From contig JAKQOH010000063.1 in the NCBI GenBank assembly GCA_029565415.1, positions 1-37,522 of the forward strand: DNA of 37,522 bases. The letters are read 5' to 3'. Shown one piece after another: positions 32,505 through 37,522 of this stretch. The stretch is from Candidatus Rifleibacteriota bacterium (lineage in GTDB: Bacteria > Riflebacteria > Ozemobacteria > Ozemobacterales > Ozemobacteraceae). Positions within the stretch are counted from its first letter, which is position 1. Every line of letters starts with the position of its first letter. Under the pieces are notes generated by a model that was given only the letters and a program-made list of their open reading frames with translations, was not told where the DNA came from and made no database searches. A program made the position numbers and the translations under genes.

Positions 32505-33964
32505 GCGACCGGAAGATGCGGATCCTTTTTCTCAACGGCCCCTGCGCCCGGAAGTTTGCGCGCACGGGACGGTGGCAGGCCACGGCGCGAGGCGCGAGCC
32601 TCTGGTATCCCATCTGGCTTGCCCATGCGGCCGCCCTTGCGCGGGCGCGTGGGTTCGAGATCCGACTGTGGGATGCCCCGGCCGCCGGCTGGGATCTCGG
32701 GGAAACCCTTCGGCGCGCGCGCGAGTGGAAGCCTGACCTCGCCGTGATCGACACTTCCACGGCCAGTATCCATGCGGATCTCGAGACCGCGCGCGGATTG
32801 AAGGAGATCCTGGGCTCCACGGGCGTCGTCTGCCTGGTCGGCCCCCATGCCTCGGCGGTTCCTGAGGATGTTGCCGGCCGGCCCGGTGTCGATGCCGTTG
32901 CGATCGGCGAATATGATGTGACGGTATGCGAACTGGCCGAGCGTCTGCGTGCAGGCGTTCCTGAGCCGGGACGTGTTCCGGGGCTCTTGTGGAACTCTGG
33001 TGGTTATATAATTAGTAATATACAAAGACCTCTGATCCCCGACCTCGACCTCCTCCCGTTCGCTTCCGACATTCTCCTCGAACAGCTCGACCCGGCCTGG
33101 TATGGGCTCGACTTCTGCCTCCATCCCTACATGACCATCATGACGGCTCGGGGGTGCCCGTCCCACTGCACCTTCTGCCTGTGGCCCCAGACCCTGACGC
33201 GCGGCACCTACCGCGTGCGTTCGCTGGATCACGTCTTCGCCGAAATCGAACGGGTTCTTGCGAGACGGCCGCGTATCCGCGAGTTGTTCTTCGATGATGA
33301 TACGTTCACGGTGAATCCCGCGCGGCTCGAGGAGTTCGCTGACCGGTATCATGCCCTGCCGCATCGTGTTCCGTTCTCCGTCAATGCGAGGGCCGTGCCG
33401 TTACCCGAGAATGTTTTCCGCAAGCTCGTCCGTGCCGGCCTGCGGTGTGTGGTCGTGGGGTTCGAGTCGGGAAACCAGGCGATTCTCGATGCGGTTCGAA
33501 AGGGAACCCGCCTCGAGGAGATGGTGCGGTTCGCCGAACAGTGCGATGCCCTGGGGGTCCAGGTGCACGGCGACTTCGTGCTGGGGCTGCCGGGTGAGAC
33601 GCCGGCGACCATCGAACAGACCGTGCGGTTCGCCACGCGCCTGCCGTTGAGCACCTTCCAGCTCGCGATCGCACACCCTCTGCCGGGGACGGCCTTCTTC
33701 GACTGGCTCAACCACAACGGGTACCTCATCACCCGTGATTTCTCGCAGTGGATCGACAGCGACGGGAACCAGCAGGCGGTCATCCGGTACCCCGGACTGG
33801 GCCCCGGCGAAATGAAAACCGCCGTTGCCACATCTCTCAGAGACTATTATCTCTCTCCGGCATTTCTGGCGAGGGCGTGCCGGAACGTTCTTCGACAGCC
33901 CGGCGAGCTGCGCCGGTATGTCAGGGGCGGCCTGCGGTTCTTCCGGCTGGTTCTGGGGGCCTGA
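32501..33964 (+). CDS. B12-binding-type radical SAM enzyme C (HpnJ-like)
   Basis: The 487-residue product has an N-terminal cobalamin-binding-type domain (about 8-160, from K-M-R-I-L-F-L-N-G-P) and a radical SAM core with R-G-C219-P-S-H-C223-T-F-C226-L-W-P-Q-T. The combination F-C-L-H-P-Y before the cluster and C-T-F-C-L-W-P-Q-T within it is, as far as I can recall, characteristic of HpnJ-type enzymes linked to the cyclitol-ether head group of bacteriohopanetetrol. Further family elements are V-V-G-F-E-S-G and G-L-P-G-E-T. I chose the ATG overlapping the previous stop by four bases; the open frame extends 20 codons upstream inside the previous gene. No hopanoid cyclase gene is in the window, so a sugar-directed reaction is inferred rather than hopanoid synthesis. 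Confidence 0.87.
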   Translation: MSDRKMRILFLNGPCARKFARTGRWQATARGASLWYPIWLAHAAALARARGFEIRLWDAPAAGWDLGETLRRAREWKPDLAVIDTSTASIHADLETARGLKEILGSTGVVCLVGPHASAVPEDVAGRPGVDAVAIGEYDVTVCELAERLRAGVPEPGRVPGLLWNSGGYIISNIQRPLIPDLDLLPFASDILLEQLDPAWYGLDFCLHPYMTIMTARGCPSHCTFCLWPQTLTRGTYRVRSLDHVFAEIERVLARRPRIRELFFDDDTFTVNPARLEEFADRYHALPHRVPFSVNARAVPLPENVFRKLVRAGLRCVVVGFESGNQAILDAVRKGTRLEEMVRFAEQCDALGVQVHGDFVLGLPGETPATIEQTVRFATRLPLSTFQLAIAHPLPGTAFFDWLNHNGYLITRDFSQWIDSDGNQQAVIRYPGLGPGEMKTAVATSLRDYYLSPAFLARACRNVLRQPGELRRYVRGGLRFFRLVLGA

Positions 33965-33966
33965 GC

Positions 33967-34980
33967 ATGGATATCACCGTCGCCGTCCTGACCCGCAATG
34001 AAACCGCCAACATCGACGCCTGCCTCGCGTCCCTCGTGGCGCTGAAATACACGGGGGGAAAGTTCGAAATCCTCGTGGTAGACGGCATGTCCGACGACGA
34101 CACCCGGCTTCGCGCCGCGGAGTGGGCGAACAGGTACCCCCAGATACGGTTGGTTGATAATACCAAGAAGCATATCGCAGGTGGCCGGAACGTGGCATGG
34201 CGGGAAGCGCGATTTCCCCAGGTCGCGTTCACTGATGCCGACTGCCGGGTGCCGGCGGAGTGGCTCTCCGCGCTGGCCGCGGGATTCACGACGTGTCGGC
34301 GGGACGATCCCCAGACGGTCGCCGTGGGAGGGGGCAACACCGCGCCCGCTTCGACGGATCCCTTCCGCGAAGCGCTTGCGATCATGCTTGATTCGCTCCC
34401 CGGTTCGGGACTGTCCCCCCAGGGCCGTTCGACGGCGAAGGTGCGTCGAGTCGAGAGTCTGCCGGGATTGAACGTCCTCTACGACAAGGCCGCGATCGCC
34501 GCTGTCGGCGGCTACGACGAAGCGCTCGAGAGCATGGGGGAGGATCTGGACCTCAATCTCCGGCTCGGCGCATCGGGGGGCTCCCTGTATGCCCTGCCGG
34601 GCCTGATGGTCGAACATGCTCTGCGCGGCGACGCGGTCTCCTGGGGTAAAAATATGTATGGCTATGGAACTGGTCGCGTCCGTGTCTGTGCGAAACACGG
34701 GCGATGGTTCCACCCCCGGATCTGGATTCCGGCCGCGTGGCTTCTCGTAATGCTGGCCACTCTGTTCGGCAGCCGATTTGCGCGTCGGCTGGCTCTGGCG
34801 TATCTGGCCGGGGTGTCCGGCTGCGCGGCGGGTCTGGTTGTCAGATCCGGAAAATCAGGGCTGGCCGCCCGCGTGGCCGGCTGTTTTCTGGTGACCCATG
34901 CCTGTTATGCCGCCGGCATCGCTGCGGGAATCCTCGCGCACCTGGCGGGGCATGACGGCGCAAGACAGGAGCACCCCTGA
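33967..34980 (+). CDS. Membrane-associated family 2 glycosyltransferase
   Basis: The 337-residue GT-A enzyme begins I-T-V-A-V-L-T-R-N-E, with the nucleotide-binding strand E-I-L-V-V-D-G-M-S-D-D-D-T and the metal-binding D90-A-D92. An acidic catalytic region E-S-M-G-E-D-L-D-L-N-L-R follows, as in ExoA-like processive or polysaccharide glycosyltransferases. The C-terminal ~95 residues form three or four membrane helices, fixing it to the cytoplasmic face of the inner membrane. It would add a sugar from a nucleotide donor to a lipid-linked acceptor. Two bases separate it from the preceding radical SAM gene, and its TGA shares a base with the next ATG. An in-frame extension upstream reads back into the previous gene and was not used. 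Confidence 0.9.
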   Translation: MDITVAVLTRNETANIDACLASLVALKYTGGKFEILVVDGMSDDDTRLRAAEWANRYPQIRLVDNTKKHIAGGRNVAWREARFPQVAFTDADCRVPAEWLSALAAGFTTCRRDDPQTVAVGGGNTAPASTDPFREALAIMLDSLPGSGLSPQGRSTAKVRRVESLPGLNVLYDKAAIAAVGGYDEALESMGEDLDLNLRLGASGGSLYALPGLMVEHALRGDAVSWGKNMYGYGTGRVRVCAKHGRWFHPRIWIPAAWLLVMLATLFGSRFARRLALAYLAGVSGCAAGLVVRSGKSGLAARVAGCFLVTHACYAAGIAAGILAHLAGHDGARQEHP

Positions 34981-36383
34981 TGCAGGTCATTCTCATCCAT
35001 CCGCCTTCCCGTTCGCCCCAGCCGGTGATGCCCCTCGGTCTGGCCTGTCTCGCGGCGTATCTCGAACGTGAAAATATACCTGTTACGATTGTCGATGCCT
35101 GGGCGGAGGGACTCGACCGGGAAGCTCTTTCCCGCCGGCTTGCCCGTATTCCCGGACCGCCCGGCCTCGTCGGCATCACGGTCATGTCCCCCACCGCAGG
35201 GGAGGGATTCGCCACGGTCCGGACGGCGAAAGCGGCACGGCCCGGGTGCCGCACGATCATTGGAGGCACGCATCCATCCGCCCTGCCGGTGGACTGTCTC
35301 CAATCCTGCCCCGAACTCGATTTTGTCGCGGTCGGCGAGGGGGAAGCGCTGCTCCTGGCCCTTGTGAAGGAGCTTGAATCGGATCATCCGGTGTTTGGTT
35401 CGATCCGGGGGCTGGGCTATCGGCAGGCCGGACGGGTGACGGTGAACGGGAGAGCCGCGCCCATTCAGGATCTCGATGAGCTGCCGTTTCCCGCCTATCA
35501 CCTGCTGCCGATGGCCAGATACCGCATGCATCCGCCCTATCGATTGTTCCGCAAATGCGCGACCCTGATGACGAGCCGGGGGTGTCCCTACGAGTGCAGC
35601 TACTGCACGAAATCCGTCTCGGGGCGCTCCTTCCGGTGGCAGAGTCCCGGCAGGATGCTGGCGGACATGGAGCGAATCCATACGTCGGAGGGCATTCGCC
35701 AGTTCCATTTCTACGATGACGACTTTCCGCTGCCGCAGGCCAGAATCCGGGAGTTCTGTCGGCTGTTGCGTCATGCCGGCCGCCGCTTCGCCTGGTCGTG
35801 CGTCGCCCGGGTCGATCATGTGGACCCCGACGTGCTTCGCGAGATGCACCTCGCCGGCTGCTGGCTGATCTCGTATGGGATCGAATCCGGCTGCCAGGAA
35901 ATCCTCGACGCCGCAGGCAAGGGATTCACGGTAGGGCAGATTCGGGATGCCTTCGGCTGGACCCGTGCGGCCGGAATCCGCACCCTCGGATACGTCATGG
36001 CGGGGCTTCCCGGCGAGACGGCCGAAACGCTCGAGAAAACGGTGCGACTCGTGCGGGAACTCGATCCTGATTTCGTTTCCTGGAGCATCACCGCCCTGTA
36101 TCCGGGAAGCCGTCTGTATGACGCATACCACGCTCCCGCGACCAATGACGGGGAGTCCGCCTCGAGCCTTTCCCCGTTCGCACATGGCCACGTGGAACTC
36201 TATCGGGGGGAAATTCCTCGGCAGCAGCTTCTCGAACGTGTCGGAAGAGCCTATCGGGAGTTTTATTTCCGGCCGGCATTCATGCTCCGCCACCTGCGAA
36301 GCCTGAGGACGCTGACCGAAGCCCTCAGTTATCTCCAGACGGTCGTTCAATACTGCCGTTGGCGGATCGGGACCGGGGTGTAA
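34980..36383 (+). CDS. B12-binding-type radical SAM enzyme D
   Basis: The 467-residue product has an N-terminal cobalamin-binding-type domain (about 1-140; V-I-L-I-H-P-P-S, P-L-G-L-A-C-L-A-A-Y-L, I-I-G-G-T-H-P-S-A-L-P, V-G-E-G-E-A). The radical SAM core carries R-G-C202-P-Y-E-C206-S-Y-C209, Y-G-I-E-S-G and G-L-P-G-E-T. The tail A-Y-R-E-F-Y-F-R-P-A-F-M-L-R resembles paralogue A. It is the fourth enzyme of this type in the operon and the last plus-strand gene. Its last 59 bases are antisense to the end of the convergent DUF2304 gene. Substrate unknown. Confidence 0.87.
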   Translation: MQVILIHPPSRSPQPVMPLGLACLAAYLERENIPVTIVDAWAEGLDREALSRRLARIPGPPGLVGITVMSPTAGEGFATVRTAKAARPGCRTIIGGTHPSALPVDCLQSCPELDFVAVGEGEALLLALVKELESDHPVFGSIRGLGYRQAGRVTVNGRAAPIQDLDELPFPAYHLLPMARYRMHPPYRLFRKCATLMTSRGCPYECSYCTKSVSGRSFRWQSPGRMLADMERIHTSEGIRQFHFYDDDFPLPQARIREFCRLLRHAGRRFAWSCVARVDHVDPDVLREMHLAGCWLISYGIESGCQEILDAAGKGFTVGQIRDAFGWTRAAGIRTLGYVMAGLPGETAETLEKTVRLVRELDPDFVSWSITALYPGSRLYDAYHAPATNDGESASSLSPFAHGHVELYRGEIPRQQLLERVGRAYREFYFRPAFMLRHLRSLRTLTEALSYLQTVVQYCRWRIGTGV

Positions 36384-36741
36384 GCCGGTTCTGGCGCACG
36401 AGGGCGACTTCCTGGCAGAGATTCTTGATGCTTTCGCCCATCCCTGCGAGGCGGATGGACGTCTGCATCGCAAGCAGCATGAGGAAAAACTGGCCGAAGA
36501 AGAAGATCGTGGAGGTCGGCGTCACGATGCCGAGAAAGCGGCTGATCCGTTTCAGAAGCCCATACTGCGTGCCGAAGAGAAACGTTGCCCCTCCGACCAG
36601 CAGCCACATCCAGGAGTCGTCTTCGCGGACTTTGCGGCGGCGGACCAGATCGAGGGTCAGATACAGGATGCCGAAACTGAGGAGCACGACCCAGTTGCGC
36701 TGGCGGGGAGGGAGCGTGTCGTTCAGGTCGAACTCATCCAT
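36325..36741 (-). CDS. DUF2304 membrane protein
   Basis: The 138-residue product has three predicted membrane segments (about 17-35, 45-65 and 72-95) and the DUF2304 hallmarks: L-D-L-V-R-R-R-K-V-R-E-D-D-S-W-M-W-L at the first loop, and a C-terminal amphipathic helix with a late charged tail. Proteins of this family are regularly encoded beside polyprenol-phosphate glycosyltransferases; a helper or anchor role is assumed but not proven. It starts inside the end of the glycosyltransferase gene (8-base overlap), with GGAGG five bases before its ATG. Its end runs 59 bases antisense into the radical SAM D gene. Confidence 0.85.
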   Translation of the reverse strand: MDEFDLNDTLPPRQRNWVVLLSFGILYLTLDLVRRRKVREDDSWMWLLVGGATFLFGTQYGLLKRISRFLGIVTPTSTIFFFGQFFLMLLAMQTSIRLAGMGESIKNLCQEVALVRQNRLTPRSRSANGSIERPSGDN

Positions 36742-37522
36742 GAGAGCCTCCGAGATGACGTAATATTGTCATAAATATAGAAAGAAGCATCTTCGCGAGA
36801 TACCGGGCGGGATGGAACAGGCCCGTGTGCATGCTGCCTTCCTCCCGCGGGGGACGCATGAGAACGTCCACCTCGCGGATGCGGATGCCGGCGTAGTGGA
36901 GCATCATGAACACGTCGGCATCGGGATAATCCATCGGAAACCCGTCGCGCGAGAGGAGTCTCAGGGTGGTGCGGTTGAAGCCCTTGAACCCCGAGGTGGG
37001 ATCGTTCAGGTCGAAGCCCGAAAGGAGCCGGCAGATGCCGGCGAAAAACCGCCTCCCGACCTCGCGGAGAAAGGGAGAGCGATAGGAGCTGCCGGCGTGG
37101 AACCTGTTCCCGATCACGAAGTCGGCTTCCCCGGCGCGCAACGGGCGCAGCAGGTCGGGAAGGGATGCCGGATCATGCTGCCCATCGGCGTCGAACTGGA
37201 TGAGGTGGGCGTATCCGCGTTCGAGGGCATACTTGTATCCCGTCTGAAGGGCCCCGCCATAGCCGAGATGGACCGGCAGGATGAGGCAGCGAACACCGGC
37301 CTGGCGGGCCGCATCCCGGGTGGCGTCGGAGGAACCGTCATCGACGACGAGAACATCGCAGCCCGACGGAAGAAGCGGCAGAAGTTCCTTCAGGGTCTCG
37401 GGCAGCCGTCTCTCCTCATTGAACGCCGGAATACAGAGAAGGGTGTCAGAGGGCGCCGGCAGGGGGGCACCCGTTCCGGCGTGCTGCGCGGGCTGCGGGG
37501 AGGGCGTTCCCCGGCGACGGCG
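36734..37522 (-). CDS. Polyprenol-phosphate glycosyltransferase (DPM1-like GT2), N terminus beyond window
   Basis: The frame is open to the window end, giving at least 262 residues; the start may lie just outside. Reading in from the edge, a basic/Pro-rich tail is followed by L-L-C-I-P-A-F-N-E-E, then D-V-L-V-V-D-D-G-S-S-D-A-T and H-L-G-Y-G-G-A-L-Q-T-G. The metal/catalytic motif Q-F-D-A-D-G-Q-H-D-P and V-I-G-N-R-F come next, then S-G-F-K-G-F-N. These are the dolichol/undecaprenyl-phosphate mannosyl- or glucosyltransferase signatures. It loads a sugar onto polyprenyl phosphate at the inner membrane, to feed a glycan assembly line or transfer reaction. It is paired with DUF2304 in the usual way. 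A second open frame at 37114-37356 is only a shadow; the true frame is uninterrupted. Confidence 0.88.
   Translation of the reverse strand, partial: RRRRGTPSPQPAQHAGTGAPLPAPSDTLLCIPAFNEERRLPETLKELLPLLPSGCDVLVVDDGSSDATRDAARQAGVRCLILPVHLGYGGALQTGYKYALERGYAHLIQFDADGQHDPASLPDLLRPLRAGEADFVIGNRFHAGSSYRSPFLREVGRRFFAGICRLLSGFDLNDPTSGFKGFNRTTLRLLSRDGFPMDYPDADVFMMLHYAGIRIREVDVLMRPPREEGSMHTGLFHPARYLAKMLLSIFMTILRHLGGSHG

Noticed and set aside
33000..33030. AT-rich patch within radical SAM gene C as a sign of insertion or transfer
   Set aside because: It encodes a short I/N/Y/S-rich loop in frame. Similar small AT-rich patches occur in other genes here (for example 31370-31410), so it reflects local amino-acid content.
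26222..36383. Hopanoid biosynthesis cluster
   Set aside because: Only one HpnJ-like protein is present, with no squalene-hopene cyclase, HpnH or HpnI/K. The operon starts with an oligosaccharyltransferase, so I do not call it hopanoid.
7743..36767. The 13-mer ATGACGTAATATT occurring near 7743 and near 36755
   Set aside because: One copy abuts the pilC start and the other lies within the glycosyltransferase coding region. A shared 13-mer is expected by chance in a window this size.
37114..37356. Apparent frameshift in the polyprenol-phosphate glycosyltransferase
   Set aside because: Direct translation of the minus strand from the window edge shows one uninterrupted frame with all GT2 motifs; the short frame at 37114-37356 is a shadow.

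Overview
The window is GC-rich, gene-dense bacterial chromosome from a diderm: it carries two secretins, two PilMNOP-type periplasmic relays, a lipoprotein and SLH-type surface proteins. No rRNA or universal marker gene is present, so the phylum cannot be read directly. The abundance and variety of prepilins, the SLH protein and the archaeal-like STT3 suggest an uncultivated lineage such as Riflebacteria/Ozemobacteria, but that is only a weak inference. No gene-free stretch exceeds 300 bases, and no tRNA, CRISPR or insertion sequence was seen.

Bases 1-5180 hold the end of a large modular Ig/FN3-like surface protein and three prepilins: one with a possible carbohydrate-binding jelly-roll tail, one with an Ig-like tail carrying N-X-S/T sequons, and a small pseudopilin. 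Bases 5189-16946 hold assembly locus 1. A tightly coupled minus-strand operon encodes a motor ATPase (PilB/GspE), PilM-, PilN-, PilO- and PilP-like proteins, the platform protein PilC/GspF and a HEAT-repeat protein. It diverges from a plus-strand pair encoding a secretin and an SLH-domain protein. Bases 17183-23809 hold assembly locus 2 on the minus strand: a natural PilM-PilN fusion, PilO, PilP, a lipoprotein and a second secretin. Just upstream is a GspG-like pilin gene with its own promoter and terminator.

Divergent from that pilin gene, bases 24009-36383 form one apparent plus-strand operon; most junctions overlap or are 1-2 bases apart. It encodes an STT3-family oligosaccharyltransferase with all its catalytic motifs, four cobalamin-binding-type radical SAM enzymes (one HpnJ-like), a glutamine-dependent asparagine-synthetase-like amidotransferase, a class I methyltransferase, an aldo/keto-reductase-fold protein lacking the usual catalytic His, and a family 2 glycosyltransferase. 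It converges on a minus-strand pair, a polyprenol-phosphate glycosyltransferase (cut by the window end) and its usual DUF2304 partner.

The reading I favour is that the right-hand part builds an unusual, radical-SAM-tailored, lipid-linked glycan that STT3 transfers to Asn residues of exported proteins. Plausible targets are the pilins, secretins or Ig-like proteins encoded alongside. Gene identities rest on visible motifs; the pathway and the targets are inference.
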